A stretch of 64,000 bases of DNA. Source: Omphalotus guepiniiformis. Taxonomy: Eukaryota; Basidiomycota; Agaricomycetes; Agaricales; Omphalotaceae. The notes below the pieces were generated by a model, which did not search any database, was not told the origin of the DNA, and saw only the letters and a list, made by a program, of their open reading frames with translations. The stretch covers positions 268,993 to 332,992 of the forward strand of contig JAQOOI010000020.1 of the NCBI GenBank assembly GCA_028554645.1, in the 5' to 3' direction. Position numbers and translations under genes: made by a program. Below, piece after piece: positions 31,365 to 42,700 of the stretch (position 1 is its first letter; each line of letters starts with the position of its first letter).

Positions 31365-34336
31365 ATGGATATCGAGTTCAAGACCACAGTCGATTCTCTT
31401 CCTAATCTCGATGACTTAGAGAATGCGGCGTTGGTCTTGTCACTATTCCTGAAATGCCATAGAACTCGTATAAATCCCAAATCGCCATTACTGTCAACCG
31501 ACGCCTGTCGGTCACTGTTGACCCAAAATACGGAGTTGTTCACGTTGCTTCAAACGGCACATAGGAACCAGGACTTTTCTGATCTTGACAAGAATGGTGT
31601 GTAGAATGTTTACTTCAGTCTGAGTTGCCCGATTCATGAAGCCAACAGTGCCCCGCATTCCCCAAGTTGGTTGGGAGTCTCGCGACGAGCTTCAGACAGT
31701 CATAGAACTTTTCCATGAAGTTCGTCGTAAGGACGGAATTGAACGTATTGTACGAGGCGAAGAACCATTTGCCATTTGGAATGCTCAACGGGCAGAAAGC
31801 ACAATCGCCGCCCACATCGAAGGGCTCCGCATTCCTAATTTCAAAACTGACTACCCATGCACGGTCATGCACCGGCTTGGCAGCTTCACGGCTGACCCAA
31901 ATGTGAAAGAAAGACTCGCCAGTATATTCTCTTCGCTTCACCACACGTAGGTTGCATTCTTCTTAAGCAGAATTGATGGCATTCTACTTAATCATTTGGA
32001 AAGGTTTTTGGTTAATGCATCTGGCACCGGAAAGACTAGGCTCATGCTCGAGGGTTCATGTATTCATTGGAGTTTCTATTTTACCTCAGTCGTAGATTCC
32101 AGCGGCTTAGGATCAAAGGATGTTTATTCCGTCATCCACCACCGAATTCCAAACACTCCCGGTTTCACTGACATTCTTTCCACATCTGCGGATACTGACG
32201 AGGCCATGGAACGTAATTTGCGCATTACACACCGCCGATTCAGCGAGACCCTGCTTTCTCGGCTGCTTGTGTTCAAGATATTTCTGGACTGTGCATCCCA
32301 AGGTCACATAACTCATGAACACAAAAAACGTTGGCTTTTGGTGCAGCTTCGCCCGGATGTTTTGGGTATCAAGGATATATTTGATTCTATCCAACGTTGC
32401 CTGATGGAGTCGGAGGTCGCTGATGATGTCGTCGAAAATGCCATCACACAGACACTACAAGAGATATCGTATATCTGGGACGCTGATGAACAACTCTACG
32501 TTGTCCTTGACGAAGCTAATCATGCAGCTACATCACTCCCAGTGGCATTTAGTGAAGACGGAGAACAATATCCTGTGCTTAAGGAGATTATTCGCTCGTG
32601 GCTACGGCACCTTGAACATCTACCCATATCGTTCATTGTTGCTGGCACAGACGTCCCTCGTGAATATTTTCAAACAAGGAGCAATGAATGGGATAATTTC
32701 ATCTGGTGCTCCAATACAGGAGGGTTTGACAATCAGGAAGATCAATGGAATTATATACACACCTTCTTACCTCCCGAAATCTCCTCTTCAGCCGAAGGTG
32801 AGGCCCTTCTGGAAAGGATGTGGAGATGGTTCAGAGGCAGGTCCGACGGTTCGGTTGAGTTACGTTCAGTCTGATGATGATTTTATTCCAGACACCGGCT
32901 TACTGCAGCTTTCATGACGATTCTGCTCCAAAATGGCTTTCGGAACATGCACAGCCATTTCGACGAGCAAGTGTACTCAGCTTCCAAATATGTACCGGAC
33001 GACGGGACTGAGTACAACACAGGACGTACCAGTTTCAGGGATTATCATGCAGTCAGCCTTAACCTATTGCGTCATAGTGAGCTTTTCGCTACCCCTGTGC
33101 TTTTTGAAGTCTAATCTTATCAGGCGATGCGATTAGGACCATGATGCATGAAGCTCTCATTCACGCTATATGTCATTTTGACGGCAGTAAAAAGCTCGGA
33201 TCTCAAGGGTATAGGCTAGTGGCACAAAGTCAAGGACGTTTTGTTGACTCGAATATGTCCTACGCTGTCGTCAATGAGCCAATCGTGTTGGTAGCCACTG
33301 CGAAGTGGTTTATGGGAGATTCAAAGTCAATCACAGATTTGGGATACTTCAATTCCGCAATCAATAACAGCGATAGCAGAGACTCTCATAGAATTGACTA
33401 TATCGCGCTTTTCCTTGCCCTCGCGCTAAATGGGAAGCGTCTTCTATCCGATGTCCTCAAGTTCCCGGACGACCCTGTTTGGGCGAAGAAACCTGCCTGG
33501 CTCATCATATGGAAACGTCTCAGCGAACAGGCGCCTGCGCGGTATACTGACGATCCGCCACACCAACTCGTCGTCGGCACCGACAACCTATCAGGTGTTC
33601 TCGAGTGGATGAACACGAATGAACACGAAGTTCCGTTCTGTTCATTCACTTCTGAGTCTCATTCAACTTTGATCTTTGCTGTGGAATTGGGACGTGGGTC
33701 ACGATTCTGGGTTGCGTTACAAGCCCCGTCTGAGGATGGAGAAAGCGTCGACGTTGACGCTATTGTAAAAAACCTAGAGCTAGAGGCAATCTTCAAGCCC
33801 GAAGAGGTGAGCTGCTTCCCCCTTCCTTGAACGCAGCTTGATGCTGATTTTCGGGTGTGAATCAGGATACTTCCGCGACAGAGCACGACGAAATCCTCAA
33901 GTCCTTGAAGGCACTCCCAAAACTACAGTCTAATCTCGGTTCACATGGTGTCTTGGGAGTCGTCGCCTCGTTGAAGCGAAAGATTGAACTCGTTTCTCCT
34001 ACGATCTCGGATACAAATGAGCAACCTGTTGCGCTTCTGAATATCGATCTCATGGAACGGCTTTGCAAAGAGAGGTCTCAACAAGAGCTCTTTGACCGTC
34101 TCATCTTCTCCATTAAGAAAGTCGGGAAGCGAAAGCGTGTGCCTACGGACGAGGAGTCTGTGGACGAGGAGCAGCCTGTGCCTGCGCCGAAGAGGGGCAG
34201 GAAGAAGAAGGAGAAAACTCCTGTTGCTGGTACTGAAACGCGCTCAGACTCCCGAGCGTCTGGAAGTGGGTCTACGGCAGAGCGACGATATAATCTCAGG
34301 AGTTCGACTAGTAACAAGCGCAGGGCTACTTCGTAG
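31365..34336 (+). CDS. P-loop NTPase paralogue with degenerate PD-(D/E)XK-like region
   Basis: Paralogue of the divergent neighbour, about 920 residues. Exon 1 (MDIEFKTTVDSLPNL) ends near 31596 and joins VPRIPQVGWESRDEL. Walker A is LVNASGTGKTRLMLEG and Walker B is LYVVLDEANHA. RMWRWFRGR splices to HRLTAAFMTILLQNG at the same phase and position as in the neighbour. The second domain has NEPIVLVATAKWFMG and, late, STLIFAVELG with FWVALQAPSED. Compared with GPDILFVLEL and WVAVQAKF in the neighbour, the Asp is Thr and the Lys is Pro, so the predicted nuclease site is lost while the NTPase site is kept. The last exon encodes basic sequence with PKRGRKKKEK (AT-hook-like, nuclear) and RRYNLRSST. 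No frame breaks were seen, so it is probably expressed. Function unknown; it could be a regulatory partner, a target-binding form or an early stage of decay. Confidence 0.68.
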
Positions 34337-35452
34337 CTGTACTATCTAGGTGTGTATTACTTTGCTTTCGTTGTGCTTTCATTGTTCTTGTGCTTTCCTG
34401 CTTGCTATGTGTTATAAGTTATTCGATGTTTGTAATCCCATCGAGTATGTGCAGAAATTTTATTCGTCCGGTGTGACATCCATTTCGGAGGACTGCGCCG
34501 CCGTGGCCGGTCTAGTAGAACAAAACACGAAATTCAAGGACCGTTGCGAGGCACCCCTTTGACATCATTGTGTATCGCTATGGGTCCATCTTGTGGGTCC
34601 ATTTTGTGGGTCCACCTGTTCATATCAGAATGAATGTTCTGTTGGGTGAACTAACTGTTATTAGAACAAGGCAAACTCAGAAATACAATACCTACTATGT
34701 AAATTTTACTCTTCGCCATGATAAGCGTAAACGGAAACGATCATACTACGGACTATCGGACTCGTTGGATCTGTACGGACTACTTGTTTTCACACTTGGA
34801 GCCGTCAATCTTCAAGGCGAGTCGTATTCTTTCTTCTCTGTAGGTACTGATACTGATACTGATATGTCACCTATTACTATTGGTTGGCAGAATGGTGTAC
34901 AATAGCACATTAGTACCGTTCCTAAAGCATTGCTAGCAGGGTATCCATGTGAATTGGGCTCTTGAGGATTTCGGGGACTGAGGCCTGAGGAAGCGCATCC
35001 GCGTGGAAAAGGTAAGGGATAGACATATCGGCTGTCCCAAATGTGCTGATTGTAGAGTGTCTATTGTAGGATTTATGGAAGGTATGAGGACATATGTACC
35101 AGTAAGTAGACCTTCGTATGATAGTAAGAGATGTTCGATTTATGGAAGGTATGAGCACAACATATGTACCAGTAAGTAGACCTTCGTATGATAGTAAGAG
35201 ATGTTCGCTAAACTGTATGGGAATAATAATTGACTGACGCGCACGCAGAGGTGTCGACTGATCATCTCTGAGTTCCCGTGAAGAAAGCCAAACCACAGTG
35301 GTTTGGGGACCATAAACAGCACAAGTACCAGTCATACAGCACAAGTACCATTCATCATTTCAACTACGCATTTGAGTATGACCATCCACATCAAGCGGCG
35401 AGATTGGGCTGGAACTCGGTTTACGGTCACGGACATTGACTGCTTCCTTCAT
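34337..35452. other. Intergenic stretch with short tandem repeats
   Basis: No gene is supported. It contains a 13-bp element TGGGTCCATCTTG-like three times (34581-34618) and a tandem duplication described separately. The short open frames are fragmentary. Confidence 0.5.
35070..35206 (+). repeat. Tandem duplication, two copies of 67 and 70 bp
   Basis: Copy 1 (35070-35136) and copy 2 (35137-35206) both run from GATTTATGGAAGGTATGAG to GTAAGAGATGTTC. They differ only by a small indel (GGA versus GCACAA). The near identity suggests a recent event. Confidence 0.92.
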
Positions 35453-36075
35453 TTAGCCTCCTGCTTCAGAATGCGCTTGAAGTTGCTGTCGGAGTTTGAC
35501 ACTGATATCCTTCGTAACTCTCGCTCCTTTTCTCCTCTCCAGAAGGTGTTCCACTCCAAGCAGTAGGCGGAAGCAGTCAAAATAGTCTTCGGTCAGATGG
35601 TAGATTTGTGCCGGTGGTTGGTTGGACGCAGCTGCCGGCTGCATGGAGTTATTGTGGTAAGTTCATGGTCCCAACTCGAGGGTAATGTATATTCCAACAG
35701 CCAATCTCATCTTTCACGGTCGGGTGGTCGTTAGACATCATGTACTCGTGATTTAGAACACGAGAGGATGAGGGCCGTCGCGTCAGCGAAATCCAAAGCT
35801 GCTGAGAAGTTGGGTTCTGGAGGGAACACAGAAACGACACGCAAAAGAATCTGTGCCTCCCAGTGAAGCAGCTCTCTCGATGCGGGAGACTGCCTAGCTA
35901 ATGTCTCGAACGTTGATCTAGTAACAGCGCAAGAATCTGAAGCGTTGCAGTGAGCCGCAGTGCGAGCTCCGAGCAACAAACTCAAATTGAGATCAGACGG
36001 ACACGTGATGCGGCTACTCTTTCTCTTCAAGTTCCTGTTCCTGAGCCTCGTCGACTCTTTGCACAATCTTGACAA
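35453..36075 (-). pseudogene. Relic of the minus-strand NTPase/nuclease gene (3' part only)
   Basis: The segment at 35731-36075 reads ELLHWEAQILLRVVSVFPPEPN, with an intervening residue or two, matching RETRLAGRHSLLRVIATFPTEAN of the gene at 27888-31026. The segment at 35453-35644 reads LTEDYFDCFRLLLG, matching TTDIDDYIDCFRCLILG. Order and strand are the same. Everything upstream, including the NTPase and nuclease-like parts, is absent. It is a 5'-deleted copy. Confidence 0.65.
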
Positions 36076-36127
36076 CGTAGATTATGCAGCCTTGATTCTA
36101 TGATCATAGTAATTGAAGTGTCATAGA

Positions 36128-36620
36128 GATGTACACATCGAAAATCGCCATTGCTTTCTATCGACGCTTGTCGGTCGTTATCGACCCAAGACGCGGAATT
36201 GTACGAAGCGCTGAAAACCGCACACAGCAATAAGGATCTCGAAAAGAATGGTGCGCATATAATCAGCTCCACTATACGCTCTCCACTGATTCATGAACTA
36301 GTTCCTCACATCCCTCAAGTCAATTGGGAATCTCTTGATCAGCTACAGAAAGTCTCGAGGATTCTTAATGAAGTTCGTCGTCTCAAGGAGATTGAACGTA
36401 TCTAACAAGGCGACGAAATGTATCTTGATCAGCTACAGAGTGTCTCGGGGATCCTTCATGAAGTTCGTCGTCTCAAGGAGATTGAATGTATCTAACAAGG
36501 CGAAGAAATGTATGGCGAGTTCAAAAGCCGGAAGACACAATCGCTGCTCACGTAGAAAGCCTAGGCATTCCTGTTTTCATGACTCGCTACCCTGCACGGT
36601 CTCGATAGTCCGTGTTAAGT
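36128..36620 (+). pseudogene. Relic of the plus-strand NTPase/nuclease gene (5' part only)
   Basis: The frame SIDACRSLSTQDAEL then LEKNG matches STDACRSLLTQNTEL and LDKNG in exon 1 of the gene at 31365. The next intron and exon match again (IPQVNWESLDQLQ versus IPQVGWESRDELQ). TAA stops interrupt at 36402-36404 and at the equivalent place of a 90-bp duplication. A later segment near 36535-36600 still resembles the region encoding TIAAHIEGLRIPNFK. The similarity fades just before the transposon at 36654. Together with the minus-strand relic this is a second, decayed divergent pair. Confidence 0.75.
36334..36513 (+). repeat. Two 90-bp direct repeats inside the plus-strand relic
   Basis: Copies 36334-36423 and 36424-36513 begin CTTGATCAGCTACAGA and end GAAATGTAT with a handful of differences. 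The length is a multiple of three. Both copies contain the same ATCTAACAAGG with an in-frame TAA, so the stop arose before the duplication. Confidence 0.92.
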
Positions 36621-36653
36621 GCAACCGTCACGGACTGCATGTCTTTCAACTTA

Positions 36654-36669
36654 CATCAGCAAGTTCGCA
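36654..36669 (+). repeat. Left terminal inverted repeat of the Plavaka element
   Basis: CATCAGCAAGTTCGCA, 15 of 16 bases identical to the reverse complement of the right end. A run of CCATAC motifs follows (about 36696-36830). Confidence 0.75.
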
Positions 36670-37138
36670 GGTGTATGAGAGTATGGCTAAGATACTCACC
36701 ATACACAACCCATACCTGCCCCGACATGTATGGCGGATGGCAGGGTGCATAGATGCCATACACACCATACCTTGTACTCCATACCTGCCATACATCTTAC
36801 TCCATACTCATCATACTATATCCAGGCTCACATACCACATAGAATAGCACACGGAATGCAGGGTGTATAGGAATAGAATTGAGATAAAAACAGCTTGTAT
36901 ATAGCTTGTAGCTACTTGGTATGTTGACCGATAACACGGCAATTCAGAGATAAACAGGAGAACGACTCGGAGCATGAACAGATGGAAACAAAAGAAAGCC
37001 CCGAGCCACTAGTATTAAAAGGTGTCTTGAAATTGAGCTGGAAACTGTGATTGTCGACTAACTTGAAGTCAGCACATAACCTAGAATAAGAACAGTTAGA
37101 CCACTTGTCACGAAGGGAGAACAATGCTAATATGCACC

Positions 37139-39604
37139 TCAGTCAGACAGAACGATACGTTCCATGTTCTCATTCTCCAACTTCCAATCCACGTCCTGAC
37201 CAGTTTCTTCTCCAGCCCTAGCCTTGTACTTTGCATTCACATATGGATCCGTCGCTGCAAAAATTTGATCCCACTTGGTGGACTTGATCTCCTTAGTGAC
37301 CGTATAGAAGCGAGCCACTTCTCTTGCCCAGGGATCCTCACCAAAACTCAGCTTCGAATTTCTTGAAGCCTTTCCCTTTCCGCTCTTCAAACGTTCATCA
37401 GCTTCCTTTTTTTGGTTATCCAGAATAGTGTTATATCCTGGCTCAAAGGCTTGAAGAGCACGACGAACCTAAAAGATTGTTATTATATAGGTGACAGTGA
37501 CTCGAGATAAACAACTTATTACCGCAGCAGCACAAAGCGCCAAAGCACCTGATGAATTTCCAAAGTTCGCCTCTGTATTCAATGTTGACTCTACGTGGAA
37601 TGCAAATGTCTCCAGCAATAATGGCCCGCGCATTGCTCCAGTGCTCAAAGCTCTCTGTTTACAACCGGTTCCCATAAATAATTCAAAATAGGTCAGAAAA
37701 ATCTGAACACGTACTGTAGGCCCTACTGTCTCATAAAGCCAAGCATCATTCTTAATCTGACCTGATATCCATTCTTGAGTCTCTTCTAGCGAGAGCTTCT
37801 CAACCTCTCTGGTTACAATTTTGATAGCACGCTTGCCAATCTCACTGCGATAGTCTCTGATTTTGGTTTGAGCCTGTAAGAAGATAATGAGGGCCTGAAT
37901 AAGACAATTTAAGAGACTTACAAATCCTACGATGGCCGGGTTCTCAGCAACGTTGTTGAGATGTGGGTAAATCGTTGACCAGAGAGTCTTCACCACAGTT
38001 CGTAGTGCTGGATTGTTGTTAACACCGAATTGCTCCTCTTGCGTCCCGACAAACTGTAGTAGACCTGGCATAAACTTTCCCTCCCACTTCTTATGGTCAC
38101 TGACTTGAGAGATAGGAAGGTGATGTTTGGCCCATCGCTGTCGAGCTCTCAGGCTTGAGCTTGAATTGGCAGTGTCCTCAGTTTCCTTCCCACGCTGACG
38201 TTCCTTCTTGTCAATAGTATGAACATCCTTCGACACCAGCTGGACAGCCTGATATAGCAAGAAAATCAACGCAGGTATCATTCGAAACAACAAAAACTCA
38301 CAGGTTTCACTCTTTCCTTCAACTTTTTTCCTCCACCAGAACCACTGCTTCCTTTCACATCGCGTGCAGCCTTCAAAGACTCGAGACTTTCCTCAGTGTT
38401 GAACTCCCCTTCATCATTATTGTTCTCTGTATCAGACAGATATGAAGTTGGGAGTGAGAGAGCCTCGCTTGAAGCCAGAGAAACATTCGAGGACACAGTA
38501 CGTTTGCGATAGACTGAAGCCTCCCAATTCACTCGCAGCCCACCAACTTCATTTATCTTTGCACGCTTGGCTCTGTGATTATGGTGATTATGGGCTGGCA
38601 AATGTATTCATTGAATAATGTTCCACTTACGTTTCACTATTTGAACTTTCTACAGCAGGACGCTTCAAGTTGTTGTTTGACTTCTTTACTGTGTTCTTCA
38701 CAACATCGGGCGGGACTTGAGGCTGTTGGATACGTTCAGCGTTAACACCATCTCGAAGAGACAATTTTGCTTTCTAGTGGGTAAAGTAAACATTAGCTCT
38801 ATTTGCGCATGAAGAGTATCAACTGACTTTTTTCTTTTCACTAGCCGCTTTCTGCTTGGCCTGCTTCTCCTTCTTCTTCTTTTGAAGCTGGCGATGTTTC
38901 TTGAATTTTTCGAATGCAACTGCATCATCAAGATCAGCATCGCTGCCAGATCCCAACTCAGCCTCGAGCTCAGACTCAGAGACAGGGTCATCTGGCTGGT
39001 ACACATCATCCGACTCATCATAATCATGTTCAATGGAATTTGTCTCGCTGGCAACACCGTCATCTAGAAGACTCGCATCAACGTCAATGGATTTGGAAGC
39101 ATGTTCTGGTGAGGCGGCGCCAGCTCCAGCAGGGCCAGACCATGGTAGAATCGGCAGCCCCCAATCATCAACCTCCATTCTCTCGGGATCTTCTTCAAGT
39201 TCCTCGACATCCTCTCTACCTTGGGATGCCATACCACTGGGCTCAGCTTCAGGTGAAGGACTAAGCAGCACTGTGCTTGTAGTAAGCGGCTTTGGCTTCA
39301 CACGTTTTGCAGACAACTGCAGTGGAACACCGGGTGAGTTCAATGGTTCAATATCAAGGTCAGGACGGAGAGATTGATGCTTCTCTTGCTCTAAGGCCTG
39401 CCTGTCCTCCAGTTGTGCAACACGAAGCTTGGCCTTTCTATCTAGGCGCAAATTTTCAGCCTTTTTCGCCTCTCGAGCCTCTCTACCCTGCTGCTTTTCA
39501 AGTTCCTTCTGCTGCTTCTCGGCCTGAATTTGGTCTCGTGTGCGCTTCCTCAAGCTTTTATCAAGCTCAATTTTCTTGCCACGAGTGGACATTCTCGAGG
39601 CCAT
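37139..39604 (-). CDS. Plavaka accessory protein, coiled-coil N-terminus, function unknown
   Basis: Multi-exon gene on the strand opposite the transposase, divergent from it by about 140 bp. From MASRMSTRGKKIELD at 39604 it encodes a highly charged coiled coil (RTRDQIQAEKQQKELEKQQ, then repeated Lys/Glu/Ala), an acidic stretch with DESDDVYQPDDPVSESE, and Lys-rich sequence ending ASEKKK. Later exons give NHRAKRAKINEVGGL, RQRWAKHHLPISQV, RTVVKTLWSTIYPHL and IKNDAWLYETVGPTV, and the last exon has RRALQAFEPGYNTIL and ends RIVLSD. I do not know a biochemical role. Its place within the element and the basic/acidic composition suggest a DNA- or transposase-binding helper. Introns are about 50-60 bp with GT-AG ends. 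The Met at 39661 is a less likely start. Confidence 0.65.
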
Positions 39605-39740
39605 GTTTAGAGAGAACGTAGAGGAAAGTGGGAGAAGGGTTGTTGCTAGTGATCGGCACACTATTCTGAAACTTCAACATTAGTAAGTCCAGTTTGAAAT
39701 TCGGTTGCTTAGACGTTATCTTTCTCTAACTCGAACATCA

Positions 39741-42700
39741 ATGGCTCCTCGTATTCCCTGTCCTTATAGAGGGTGTATCCGCACTTTTGCACTTCAAGGC
39801 CATCTCACGAAGCATGTCAACATCTCACACCAATTCTCATCCTCTCAGGCACCTACTCAGAATAGTCAGCCAGGTCCATCTCGAAGGTCCGAAACAGCAT
39901 CTCCCTCTCAACCGTTCATCAAATCAAGTCCAGATCCTACATTATTTGACGGTCAAGACTTTAGTATGGGTGTTTTAGACATTGAGTCTCACCCTCCGCC
40001 AAGTCCAGACAATGAAACTTCAATAACCTCTGACTCTCAACCTACTCTGACCTCAGGGAGGAATTACCATCCTTATCTCACAGGTAGATGCTCGTCACAT
40101 ATACTTGTAATTTATGCTAACAATATGTCTGATAAAGGAGAGAAATGTAATGAAAATGGGCTTCCTTTACCTCCAAATGCACCACCTCCGCCACCTCCTT
40201 CACCTGATAATCCCTGGTCTCCGTTTGAGGATGAAGTAGCTTTCCGTCTAGCAGATCTCCTTTTTCGAAAGGTTGAGATGTCAGAAGGAGACGTCAACCA
40301 TCTAATGGATCTCTGGTATATGTCCCTTCAACAGTATGGTGCTGAATCAGGACCCTTTTCAAATCACGAAGCAATACTCGCTGCAATTGACGACATACGT
40401 GCTGGTAGTGCACCGTGGCATTGTTTCGAGACGGTCGTTGATGAGGACTTCCTCCCTGATGCACCTGAGTGGAAGAAGACCAGCTATCAGGTCTGGTATC
40501 GTGATCCTGACACGGTTATCTCAAATCTACTTGCCAATCCCGACTTCGCAAAGGAATTTGATACTGCGCCATATATTCATGTGGATCGAAACGGGAAAAG
40601 ACAATGGAGTGATTTTATGTCTGGAAATTTTGCCTGGAGACATGCTGTGAGTCGACTCAGGCTTGCAAATGACTAAAGACATTAAACTGACTCAATAATT
40701 TTAGACTATGATTTACAAGGACACTCATCACGGTGGTGCTGCGGTCAAGGGAGCAATGTATGTCCCTATCATACTGGGTGCAGATAAGACCACAGTCTCA
40801 GTTGCTACGGGTCACGTCGAGTATCATCCTTTGTATCTGTCTATTGGAAATATACACAATGCTGCCCGACGTGGGCACCGCAATGGTGTAATTCCCATAG
40901 GCTTTCTTGCTATCCCTAAAGGTGATCGCAAGTACGACAAAGACCCGGCTTTTCGTATCTTCAAGAAACAGCTCTATCATAGCTCTATTGCTGCAATACT
41001 GCAGTCTCTTGGGCCTGCTATGACTGTACCTGTTGTTCGCCGATGTCCAGATGGGTATTTCCGCCGTGTCATATATGATCTCGCTGCCTTCATTGCAGAT
41101 TATCCTGAACAGGTGCTTCTCGCTGGTATAGTGTCTGGCTGGTGTGGGCGGTGCGTATATCCAGGGTCTCAAACCACTAAATTGTTGACTCATTGTTCCT
41201 CGTATCTAGATGTACTGCTCATCACTGAGTCCGTAACACCAGCCCTATTAATAAAATTGTAGGATTGTGCACCATGAATGATACATGGGCCACTGTAGGT
41301 GTAGTAGGAGGGTGTAGGAATAGATTCCATTAATGTGATATCCATGCTGATTAATGCAGACATTCATCTTCATTAATGGGCCAGCTTGTTGCCTGCAATG
41401 GGGGCTGCACAACAACGCAGCTGCCTAGTTGTGTGCCTTTACTCCTAATTGAGTTGTGCATGTTTTTCAATTTAATTTAAATATTTAATCTAGCAATTTC
41501 ATTTTTCTTCAGGTTATATTTTCACACCCCTTGCTTCCAAATCTGTGGCTCGCGTTCCTTAATCTCCACATGGCATTGCTGCACTATTCATATTCCAATC
41601 ACAGGGCACACTGGCCTTCTTTCATGGAAATTGCATTTTCTTATTTTTTATTTATTTTAGCTATTGCTCTGCAGCCTTATTCTTTTGCTTCACTGTAATT
41701 TTAGTATTCAGAATAATCTGATGTAGTAAAACAATATCTTCTATTATTTGATCCCCTGTACCACTTGCATAAAATTTTGCACACATGATGGAGCGGAAAA
41801 GCGGCACACATTGAATCAAGCGCCCATTGGAAATAGTGCGGATAATTACTTCCGTTACTTCCGGCAGCAAACCGGCACACCTTTTTTTGTTCGTTCTCAT
41901 TGTTCTGCCTTCAGATACCTTAGTAATTTTGCCAGGACCTTCGGAATATCTTTTAATAACAAAGTACCAAGTTATATACGAAGTCACCAAAAAATGAAAA
42001 AGTAAGACATGTGAGGATTAGATCTCGGTCTGAACTTGACTTTATACACTGACAAGTATACCTTGACCTCTCCCATACCAAAGCACTGTAAAGATAAAGT
42101 CATACGACATCATATCAAAGTTATTTACAGTGATAAATTTATCATTTATCTATTATAATTGTCTCTAAACACACTAAACCTAAGCTAGAAACATCACTCT
42201 TGCCATTACTCACTACTATCTCACCGCTGCTTCACTCTGTCTGTGTATCCCTTGCTTGTACCACATATTCCATCTATCTAATGACATTTTGCCACATGTT
42301 TGAATTTCACATCCTATTGTGTTGCCATGTAACTGTTGGATAGCTTAGCGTGGTCTACTCCCTGTCTGATGCCGAGGCTGCCATTTCTATGGAGATCTGG
42401 CAGCGGTTGCATTTTTGTGTATACTAGTAGTACATACTACTATGCTTAGCCTGAAGCATCCCATGGGCTTGCTGAGATGACCCAATGAAAATACAAAAAT
42501 AGTGCTGTATGTGTATGTGCCGGCTAGTAAGTAATACATACCATCCTTCTTTGGGAGGGCAATTGGGAGTGCCCTCCTGGAAAAGGATCCATTGATATAC
42601 AGAGATAAACGGGTGTGGCTAATAATGAACTAGTGGCCCCGCTGGCACGCTGTGCCACAAATTTCATATATTGTGATTTTACATAAGCGTATGTTGTAGC

